A stretch of DNA of 64,000 bases from positions 35,125,366-35,189,365 of the forward strand of contig CAIIXF020000001.1 of assembly GCA_903813345.2 (NCBI GenBank), read 5' to 3'. The notes below the pieces were generated by a model, which saw only the letters and a list, made by a program, of their open reading frames with translations, was not told the DNA's origin and did no database searches. This DNA is from Owenia fusiformis. Its lineage: Eukaryota; Annelida; Polychaeta; Sabellida; Oweniidae. Positions 39,001 through 51,000 of the stretch are shown one piece after another. The position numbers were made by a program, and so were the translations under genes. Numbering within the stretch: position 1 is the stretch's first letter; each line of letters opens with the position of its first letter.

Positions 39001-42000
39001 ACTTACTTTTTGGTGTTCTCCTGGGAGATGATCTGATTGGTTGACTGAGGGTTGGAGTTGATGACCTTGAACTTTGTGAATCTCTTGAAGGTCGTCTTGG
39101 TGATGACCTAACAGGAGTTAAATGGCTTTTTTGTGGAGTCTTTTTATCAGGTATGGAAGAACTTGGAGAAGAGTATGAAGTTTCAAGGGATTTCTTTTTA
39201 GGTGTTTTACTTAAATTTGATTGTTTTTCTGGTGATGGTTTAAATTCTGATATTTGTTTCCTTGGAGAAGATCTAGATTCACTGGGCTGTTTTGTAGGTG
39301 ATGATTTAGATTCAGAGGGTTGCTTTTTAGGTGATGATTTAGATTCAGAGGGTTGCTTTTTAGGTGATGATTTAGATTCAGAGGGTTGCTTTTTAGGTGA
39401 TGATTTAGATTCAGAGGGTTGCTTTTTAGGTGATGATTTAGATTCAGAGGGTTGCTTTTTAGGTGATGATTTAGATTCAGAGGGTTGCTTTTTTGTGGAT
39501 TCTTTAGAAGGAGGGGTATCAGGAATAATATCTTCATCTGGCTCAGTCTTTGCCTAAAATATATATATTTAAATTATCTTTACAGGCTTGAAATATGAAA
39601 CTGAAACTTGTGCTTGTTATACGAAAGCAAAAGTTATGTCTCAATATAGGTATTCTCTATTCTTCAGATTAAATATGAGGCAGAGGCACGGATTTAGACA
39701 GACTTCATGATTGTAGCATTATACCTTCATGAAAATAATAAATCAAAACTATCATTTATAAACATATTTCAAATGAGGCACCTCCATTTTGGTGCCATTG
39801 TTATTTAAAATTCTAAGAGAATCACTTTGTATTGGTAGATAAACAATGACTTGTCACATTAATGTTAACAACTATTCTTTCCAACTGATTTCAAAAACTG
39901 ACCTTTTTAGCCTTTTGTTCCATTTCATCAATGAGGGCCAATGTTTCAGCGAAATCATCATCACTGTGCATTTCCATTTCATAATGTATATCAGAAATAC
40001 CATTGTTCTTTGAGTCACGGGCTTTAGTTGCATCCTACAAAACAATCATATAAACATGATAATTGTAGCTACTTTCTAAACTATATCAATTACAAATGTT
40101 TTTTCTTTGATGAAGTATGAATTAATTCAACAATGTCCAAAAGATTATTCCATAAAACTACTAAAATGCCTTGAGATATGGTATTTTTCATTGACTAATT
40201 CCTGGGAAACAAAAAACTTTGCTTCTGTAATTTCAAAATTGGATAGCTTATTGTGCATAATAGGTCTGTGAAAAATACATTCAGAACAAGCTGAAATCAT
40301 GAAGATAATTGGTAAATTGGCAAATATTCTACATATGTGTATGAGCAACAGTATGTATACAGTGCATGTAAATTACGCTTCACTTTGGTTATCAGGGGTG
40401 ATTGTACAATGTTATATCCAGATTCAGGAATCATGTAATTACCGCTTTCCTTTTAGTCCCTTTTTTCTTCTCCTCCACTGTTATCTTCTGCTCTGTTCCT
40501 ATTGTTTTCTTCTCTGATCTCTTCACCTCACCTCCCCCAAAGAAATCCATGACACTCAACTGGCCTTTGTCAGGAGTCAACTTCTTGGAGTGTGATTTTT
40601 TGGGTGAAGGCTGTTTTGGGGTGGCAGGTTTGAAATATGTGTCAACAGTATTTCTTTTGGGTTTCTCATCATCTGATTTGAAATATGAAAGCCAAAATTA
40701 TTTTCACAAGGTTGACAAAGGAGTGGTATCGATATGGAGAACTGAATTCAACAATGTTTTTCTCTTAAACCAATCATTGAAAACATTCTGTAAAAATTAG
40801 TACTGTGGGTACTGGGCTCACATGGTGTTGCTCAAAAGTGAAAATAAAAAAGACGGGTATAATTTTTTGCAGATTTTTTGTGACAAAATTATTTCATACA
40901 ACTACTCTTTACAAAGACATGGCTTTTTACAATGCAGGACACCTGAACTTATTTGTAAAGCTAGGAAATGGGCCAAAAGTGAATTTCCCGAGACAAAAAT
41001 GGTGGCCATTTTGAAATTAGGCGAGATTTTGAAGCAGGAGTCACAGGTTTTTTTTCTTTATTGATGTTGAACAAAATTATTTTAAATCGGGAATCCTATC
41101 TACAGAGGATTTAAAAAGTGTTGACAGAGGTTTAAAACTTGCCACTTTTTTGGACTGACTGAGAGACAGATGGAAGAATCAATGTTAACTAAAATGGCTG
41201 AAAATAAAAAAAACTGATATAATATTTTGCCGATTTTTTGTAAAAAAATTATTTCATACAACTACTATTTACAGTGACATGGCTTTTTACAATGCAGGAC
41301 AGCTGAAATTATTTGTAAAGCTAGGAAATGGGCCAAAAGTGAATTTCGCGAGACAAGAATGGTGACCATTTTGAAAATAGGCGAGCTTTTGAACCAACAG
41401 TCATAGGAGAGTTTTTTGTATTGATGTTGAACAAAATTAACTTAAAACAGGAATCCTATCGACAGAGGATTTAAGGCAAATGGTCCAAAAGTGGATTTTG
41501 CGAGACAGATGGACAAATCAATGTTAACTAAAATGGCTGAAAATAAAAAAAATGGATATAATTTTTTGCTGATTTTTCGTAACAAAATTGTTTCATATAT
41601 CTACTCTTTACATTGACACAGATTTTTACAACGTAGGACACCTGAAATTATTTGTAAAGCTAGGAAATGGGTCAAAAGTGAATTTCGCGAGACAAAAATG
41701 GCAGCCATTTTGAAAATAGGCGAGCTTTTGAACCAGGAGTCATAGGGGAGTTTTCTGTATTGATGTTGAACAGAAATAACTTAAAACAGGAATCCTATCG
41801 ACAGAGGTTTTAAAACGTGCCAGTCAAAAGTGAATTTCGCGAGACAAAAATGGCGGCCATTTTGAAAATAGGCGAGCTTTTGAACCAGGAGTCATAGAGG
41901 AGTTTTCTGTATTGATGTTGAACAGAAATAACTTAAAACAGGAATCCTATCGACAGAGGTTTTAAAACGTGCCACTATTGTTGACGGACAGACGGACGGA

Positions 42001-45000
42001 GACGGACGGACGGACAGACAGACAGACAGACAGACGGACAAGTGAGCGATTGCAAAAGCTCACCATGTGAGCTAATAAAAAGACATGGTATTTTATGTAA
42101 TGTTGACTGATTGACAACAATTTAATGCGAAAATTATTTAGAAATATTTTATATAACTGTTTTTGTTAATTATAACATTTTTTGTTTTTTTAGTGCAATT
42201 GTTTTTGCTTCTTTCTTCCAATTCTTGAGAATGAAATAAAATGTCTTTCCGAACCTTGTTGGAACAAAATAGCATCTACAACATGTTTTAGACCTCTTAA
42301 TATTATAGTTATACAAAGGAATTTTTGGTTGATTTTAAAAAAAGTATTCAAAAATTTAAAAAAATCCCCCAAAATAGATAAAAATCAAGATAGACCTTTT
42401 ATTTCATTAACATGATACTTTTTCAAAATCAACTAAAGTTTCCTTTGTACAATTACAATATTGAGAGACCTTAACATGTTGTGTTTATGTCTTTTTGTTC
42501 CAATGAGGTTCGGAAAGATGTTTCATTTCACTCTGGAAACATGATACCAAGAACAAAACAAGTGTTAGATGTGTTTTATAAAACAATATAGATGAAAATA
42601 TATATAATATTTTTCAAATTATATTGTTACCATTCAAAAGATGACCATTAAATTGACGATGTGTAAAATTTTTAGATTTTTTTATGACTGGTTTAAGAGA
42701 AACGTGTGTTCAAAAAGTTCTCCATATCGATACCACTCCTTTCAAGAGGTCATTGACTTAATTTACCAAGATATTCTTCAGTACAGATATAAAGTTTCAA
42801 AGATTCAGGACATTTTCACCCACTCTCCTCTCTTTCTCACTTTTACAGTTAACTAGACCGCACTACAGAATTAATGGGATGATTTGAGGTTCAGACTGTT
42901 GCACTGATTCAAAATCAACTGTTGACATCTTAACATTTAATAACATATGTCTTTTTGTATATGAGGCCAAAAATGAGTTGTTATTGACAAACCTGAATCA
43001 GAGACATATGTTGTGATCTTCTTTTTAGTACTAGCCTTATTTCGACTTCTCTTCTTGGGGATAGGGTCCTCTTCAGATTCTGTAAAAACATATTAACATT
43101 TCAATGTTCAGTTTTCATAGAGACATATATCAGGGTTCGATCTTAGCGGTAGCAAGGAGCAAATTTGCTACCTGATTTCACATTTTGCTCCAAAAGCTTT
43201 GTGGCCAGGAGCACATGCTTGCTACCTCAAATTTACGCAATGAATCTCATGTATTTCAACCCTTCTATCGCATAGAATCAATGGAACTTACCACTCCCGA
43301 TATTTTTTCATTTTTTCATCGCGTTTCCGATAGCGATAAAACAACCTCAACGCTGATTAGTTGATATGGATCCCAAAATGAAACAAAATAAGACAACATC
43401 ACTGATTGGACTTTACTCGCTTTAGCGAAACAGAATTTCTTGCCGAAAAAATGTCGCCTGCACGAAATACTAGTAGATGCAATTCACATCTAACAGGTAA
43501 ATAAAACATGTTTCATCGATGAATACACTATAGTTTGTTTCCTCCCAATTGATTATACTACCTTTATTAGGATTAGATGATTCATTCTCCTATTTTCAAT
43601 GAAAACATGTGGATTTTGGTCTGAAAAACCACAAATTGTTCTCAGACGACTCTTGAACGTAAAAAATTATCGTTTCGTTCAGTGCAAAAAGGCGAGAAAT
43701 AACCGGGGATACGTTATAAGACATGATTACAGATATTAGTCTAATGTACAGCTTGATTAAATTAGAAAATTTAGAATATAGAATTTGATGAGCAATTTGC
43801 TACATGATAATGTTTTCTTGGACCATTTTTGTTGCTACCTGAATATGGGAATTTGCTCCTTGTTTTGGTAGAAGGTAGCAAATCCTTGCTACTGGTAAAA
43901 AAAAGTTAAGGTCAGACCCTGTACGTATATATATACAGAAAATACCCTAGCAAGAACTGGAGACCAGCAAGCCGAAATAACATAAAGAAAGAACTAGAAA
44001 AACAGCAACTCCACGGAGTAGCAAATCCCACCGAACAGCAGTTGAGTTACCAAAGATTACGAAAATGAAAATGAAAAATGGCAGCCATTCTGAAGATCAG
44101 ACGCCATCTTAAAAAGTTTTTCTCGAACAGAGCTACTGTGTTTCTAGGCATCAGCATATAAAATTTGAACCAAATCTGTTCACTGGTATTTGACTTATCA
44201 AAGATTACGTTTTTTCTTATGAAAAATGGCTACCATTTTAAAATTCAGCCGCCATCTTGAAAAATTTTTCTCGAACAGATCTACTGTGTCCCTAGGAATC
44301 ATCATATAAAAATGAGCCAAATCTGTTCAATGGTATTTGAGTTATCAAAGATTACGTTTTTTACGAAAAATGGCGTCCATTTTGAAATTCAGCCGCCATC
44401 TTGAAAATTCTTTCTCGAACAGATCTCCTTTGTCCCTAGGCATCATCATATAAAATTTGAGCCAAATCCGTTCACTGGTATTTGAGTTATCCAAGATTAC
44501 CTTTTTTACGAAAAATGGCCGCCATTTTGAATATCAAGCCGCCATCTTGAAAATTCTTTCTTGAACAGATCTATTGTGTCCCTAGGCATTACCATATAAA
44601 ATTTGAGCCAAATCCGTTCACTGGTATTTGAGTTATCAAAGATTACGTTTTTTTACGAAAAATGGCGTCCATTTTGAAATTCAGCCGCCATCTTGAAAAT
44701 TCTTTCTCGAACAGATCTCCTTCGTCCCTAGGCATCATCATATAAAATTTGAGCCAAATCCGTTCACTGGTATTTGGGTTATCAAAGATTACCTTTTTTT
44801 ACGAAAAATGGCCGCCAATTTGAATATCAAGCCGCCATCTTGAAAATTCTTTCTTGAACAGATCTATTGTGTCCCTAGGCATTATCATATAAAATTTGAG
44901 CCAAATCCGTTCACTGGTATTTGAGTTATCAAAGATTATGTTTTTTTACTCAAAATGGCCGCCATTTTGAAATTCAGCGGCCATCTTGAAAATTGTAACT

Positions 45001-48000
45001 CGAACAGATCTACTGTGTCCCTTGGCATCATCATATACAATTTTAACCAAATCCGTTCACTGGTATTTGAGTTATCAAAGATTAAGTTTTTTTACGAAAA
45101 ATGGCCGCTATTTTGAAATCTAGCCGCCATCTTGAAAATTTTTACTTGAACATATCAACTGTGTCCCTAGGCATCAGCATATAAAATTTGAACCAAATCC
45201 GCAAACCAGTATTTGAGTTATTAAAGATTACATTTTTACGAAAAATGGCGGCCATTTTGAATTCAGTGGCCATATTGAAAATTTCTTCTCGCGCAGAGGT
45301 CCTACACCCATAAGGCATAAGCCTATAAAATTTGAATCAAATCCATGAAACGGTATTGGAGTTATCGCCCGGACAAACAGACGGACGGACGGCTTTCCTA
45401 TATCCCTCTCGAAACTTCGTTCAGTGGGATAACTAGTTTCAATGCTATTTTCCAAAATCAAATGAAAAAATAACCTGTCTGCAATGACCAGGGGACCAGC
45501 TATAACATCACTAGATTAGATCATTTAGCATTTGAATTATACAAAGTAGGTTAAATAGAACCAGCTTGACCAAGTTCAGAATGATATTTTAAGCAAGACT
45601 AACCTGAGTCTATAACCTGGGATTTCTTTGCTTTCTGCTTTTTCTTGCCTTTCTTCTTGCTAGTTTTGATATCGTCATCACTGTCAGATTCTGACACAGC
45701 AACAACCTTCTGAAATACATTCTCTCTTAATTCTCCATGCTTTACATTTTTTTTTACATATCATAGTCCAAGACTTAAATCCTCATACAAATGATTCTGT
45801 ATTTTACACTTACATTTTCAATTTTGTAGAATTTCTCAGGCAAAATTATTGGAAATTATTCATGTAATTTCAACAAGCAGTTTCAGAAATTTCACAAAAC
45901 ATGCATATAAACAAAGAGAAAGGTTGGATTATTAAAGGCAGAATCAGATCTATAGGGTGTGACAAAATTACAAGCAACTTTTATAATTGACCTACCAATC
46001 TATTCCTTACAATACCAAATACAATATCTCCCAAAAGATTCACAATATGTTATAAATTGGTGAAGTTATTAATGATTCAAAGTGCAAAAATGGGTGGAAA
46101 ATGTTTAAATTCTCCCAAATAATAAGAATGGTAACCATTCTTATAGAAAAATAATACATTATTGTAAATATCTTTAGTTTTCCTTGAATAAAGTATGTAC
46201 TTATGTGATTTTTAGAAAATAGACATGACAAGGAATGACATGAGCCAAAAATATTATAAAATTGAGACAATTTTTTGTTAAGCCTGCTTGCTATATCTGA
46301 TTCTCTCTTTAAATTTCAAAATTTTTTTTCTTCTTTTTACAACCTTTATTTTACTAAACAGGGCATAATATTGTTTTTATTTATTGTTTTGTAGCGCTTC
46401 AGTTCAGTTTTTATACAGTTGAAAAAGGATCAGACAGGATCCGAAACGTCCTGTTTACTAAAATAAAGGTTGTGAAAAGAAAAAAATATATTTTTGTGAT
46501 TTTTGTAAAGAGAAAATTTTTGATTTTTTGAAGAGATTGGTTTCTTAAATTCGTTACCTTTGCTTTTTGTTTACTTTTCTGTCTCCGAGTACTGATCTCT
46601 TCATCTTCACTGTCTCCGCTATCAAACAGATCTTTGTTCGCTTTCCAACTTTTCTCAACACTTTTCTTCCTTTTGTTTCCTGAACCAGAAGCTTCTGAAT
46701 CTTTCTTCATCTTGGAACAGCTGTTTGATTTGGATTTGGATTTTCCAGTTTTTGTTTCACTTTTTGGTGAAGATACAGAATCACAGTAACTGTTCTCATC
46801 AATAATCAAAAGTTCATCTTCATCTTTTGCTTTATTACTTTCCTTTACTCCATTTTCTTTTAAAGCACATGTGTCTTTTCTTGTTACAGGGGGCTTTGGT
46901 TTTGGTTGCTTTTTCTCAGCTGAAGCCTTCTCCTTTGTTGGTTCTTTGGGCTTTTTTGCAACACTTTTAGCACCAAAGAAATTCCGGATATCCTGAAAAT
47001 GAACACAGCAGAATTCAAACGGGGTCTAAATCCAGAAATCATGTGAAATATCTGAAAAAATTATGCTCATTCCCTATTCTATAATGGAAAGTAATCATTT
47101 TACCAAAGTACAAATAAACCTTAGATAAGATGAATGTGCATCAAGTTAAACAATATACTACAGCCCATTTCAATGTTTTATTGCATCAGTAAAACCTAAA
47201 TAAAAATAAGAAATCAAAAGATCATTATGCAATAATATATGAAAAAATATATTGCTATTGTACATAAATAACATTTGTTTATCTTGCATTGCTTCTAGTT
47301 TGGCTAATAAAGTGTGTTGCCTCTTATATTTTGAGGCTTCTCTCTGCCATAGTATTTTCAAAAAGATAAACATGGCTGAAATTCTTTAAATTACAAGAGG
47401 GCACAGGCTTATTGCACAAAAAAACTAAATAATCTGAAATATACAAATGTCATTCATGTACTTATATTTGGGGTTCTACTGACGCAATAAAACAGTGAAA
47501 TGGGCTGAAGAGGGGAATAGAAATAATCTTGTCCAAATCGAGAAAATTGTGATAAGATTCTTTCTTTGAAGCGGGGCAGTCAAAACGTTTCTTATAAAAA
47601 TGAGCCTCAGTTTGCAGTAATATCTAAATGGCAAATCCTGATAATAAATAAACCACCTTTGACTTGGTTAATGAAAACACAGAATGAAATCCTGTGCTAA
47701 GGGCTGATGTGAAAAGACTACCCCAGTAGGGATCAAACCCATGAACCCTTGCTTTCCGGGCGATTGCTCTACAACCGAGCTATAGGATTGTAGCCATGCC
47801 TTACATGCCCAGTTTCCTGGACCCCATATAAGTTACCCACAGTCAGCACCATCTATCTAATATGTCATATAAAAAAATAAAAATCTAAATAATTTTTTCT
47901 GATGCCAAGGCTAGGGACTTTGATCAGTGCTATTATATGTTTACTCAACTTTCATATTTTTGTAACTTGTCAGAAAAAAAAAGTTTTAACATTTCTTGGC

Positions 48001-51000
48001 GATCTATAAATAGATATGAGGTCATGTGCATGAGCAGAGTTTTGGCCCAAAAAAGTTAGAAATTTGTGCCTAAAAGCTCAATATCTATGATTTGCATGCA
48101 ATTCTGACCATGTTTTATGTATCAAAATAATGCTTAGAGTATTAAGACTCAAATGAAGTTAAAAATAAGGTAAAATGTACACCAACTAAGTGATTATGAC
48201 CACAAACAAAAACGGGAGTCCAAACCGGGCTAGGCACAAACGTTTTCTATACCCCGAACGACTGAAGGGAGTGAGGGGTTCGAAAGCTTTTGTGCCTAGC
48301 CTTAAGGGGTGTATTCAACGATATTACCCCTGCTCTGATGTCTATATTACGATTCGAACATGAAAACTCACCAAAATGTTTTGAATATTCATCATGGTCC
48401 GCCATTACTACGACCCACCGTTATGACGTCACACATTACACGTATTACCAGGGGTATTGATCGCGAATATATCCCGGGTGAAATGTTGACTTGGTTTACA
48501 GTTTATAGAAGGCGTGAATACAGTCATGTTCGAATATCAAATAGAGGATAGGAAGGCCATTCATGTAGGTAATTGATGGACACTCAGCCCATGCAGTTGT
48601 AATGATCCTGGCATCATTACTTTGTACTTTTATTTGTACATTCATTTCTTTAATTTATATTGAGTTTGTGCATTATCTTTTATACTTGTTTTAAATGTTA
48701 TTTTGTTTATTATGTGATTTTACAAGGACCATCAGTCCTAAAAGTGTTTTAAAGCAGAGAAAGAAGCTTAGCCAATGAGAGTCAAGTTAGGGGTTATAAG
48801 TATTTAATGCATTGACCAATGGTGTTAGCTCTAGCTGATATATTTTGTGAAGTAAGTAATATTTCTTAGTGTTAAGGGCAGAATGTAGATTTGAGACTGA
48901 GAAAGTGAACATGGGAGAAACATAGGAGAAATAGAATTGCTAGAGTTGAGACTGATAAGTGAATATGGGACAAACATAGGAGAAACATAGGTTTCTACCC
49001 AAGACAATCAATGATGTCCTATTGTTATTGCTCGAATAATATTTCAGACTCACATACCATTTATCAGTATATTCAAACTTCAGATTGAATTTCTTCGAAA
49101 ATAATTAGATCGAGACCCTATCTGTTGCAAGACTAACGCCTGGCAGAACCGTCACCATGTTATTTGGTGTTTTTTAAGTAGCGCAAGGATCCTGCCATGA
49201 CCGTGGTAATGTTATCGTTAAAGCCTGGTATAACCGCAACAATGCTGTATTATATTAAAATGCCTGCCATGACCGTGGTAGTGTAATCGTGTAAGCCTGG
49301 CGCGACCGCAACCTTTATATGACATTAATGACCTTCATGTTTCGCCCATTGCTGTTGGTATTTTTTATGGATAAATCTTATTAATTAGTGTTGTCGCGAT
49401 GTGCCATAATGGTACATCGATGCATCGGCACTTTTCAGTAGTAAACATCGATGTACATCGAGAAAAAGTTCGAGAAAAGTGCACTGAAATACCGAACGCT
49501 AATGCACTAAAATCCCGAACAGACCAAATTAATAAGAGTAGGCTGGTACATCCGGGAATTCTAGTAACGGTGAAATGAAAGTAAAGTAAATTTTTTTAGA
49601 TCAATGGTTCATTTCGACTAGCTAAAACAGTTTTAAAGCGAAAGAATATCAGAAAACATTGGGAAATGAAATAAGACATGAAAAAAGGTAAGCAATTTGC
49701 GTCAAAATAAGATAAGAAAGTGCGATTTTTAGCAAATTAAATTTTTTAAAAAACATCGATGTTTTGTTTCAGACATCGATGCATCGCCAAAACCAGCTTT
49801 GGCGATGTATATCACGATGTATCGATTAATCGCGACAACACTATTATTAATTGATCATTATAGAAAGTATATGCTTTCGAATCGAAGCTCCTTGAATGAG
49901 AGTAGAGATATAGTTTGTTTGCAAATTATTTATGAGTAAAAATTAGGTTTTCGTTGTGAAATTAATACACATTTTTAGTAGTCTTTATTTACATATTTTA
50001 GGTAGTTAAACACGAAGAAAAATTGTCATTACAGTGTTCTCATGCTACTTTAAATACAACCACGGTCATGAGAGGCCTTGGAACTATTGTCAGGGTCATA
50101 CGAGGCTTTAACATTACCACGGTCATGACAGGCCTTGCAATATAATATAGCATTGTCACGGTCATGACAGGCCTTGCAAGCATTGTAACGGTCATATCAG
50201 GCTTTAACATTACCACGGTCATGACAGGCCTTATAAGCATTGTCACGGTCATATTAGGCTTTAACATTACCACGGTCATGACAGGCCTTGCAATCATTGT
50301 CACTGTCATACGGGGCTTTAACATTATCACAGTCATGGGCAGCTTGGGTCAACATTCATAAAGACAGAGACATATAATGTCTCTGGTAAAATATACAAAT
50401 ATACGAATATTTAAAAGTGGATAGTAAACAAATCGCTTAACAAACAACAATAAAAAATTCTTAAATTAAACGTAAAGGCTACGGCTGCGCCAGGCTTCCA
50501 CGATAACACTCATGGTCATGACAGGCCTTGCAATATAATACAGCGTTGTCACGGTTATACCAGGCTTACAAAATAACACTGCCACAGTCATGGCAGGATC
50601 CTTGCGCTACTTAAAAAACACCGAATAACATGGTGACGGTTACACCAGGCGTTAGTCTTGCAATAGATAGCATGTGATTAGATCGGGCATCACAATCGCA
50701 AAATTAACACTGAAAGAGGGGGATTTGGGACTTCTTCTTTGGTAAGTAGATGGGTATATATGTGGTGAAACTCAATATGCAAAAAAGTCCAGAGGGGTCT
50801 TGATTGCGCTATCTTATGGCATAGAGCCTCTTCGTGTAGATCTAACTGCGTAAAAATCATGTCCACTCAATTTTCACAAAAACGATGAAATTGAAATATT
50901 TTCTAGAAGTCAAACTTAGACGATCAATTATTGTGATTGATCTAAATTGTGGTTTGTTATATTATGTAATGAACTACTGACATTTGCTCTCAACTAACAT

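Noticed and set aside
39153-39557. 134-codon plus-strand frame with repeated [11 protein letters not shown]
   Set aside because: Antisense of the RFC1 exon 7 minisatellite; the minus-strand reading joins in phase with RFC1 exons on both sides.
50040-50361. Open frames on both strands rich in MTVTMLKP / [10 protein letters not shown]
   Set aside because: Products of the CATGACCGTGG tandem repeats of the fold-back element, open on both strands at once.
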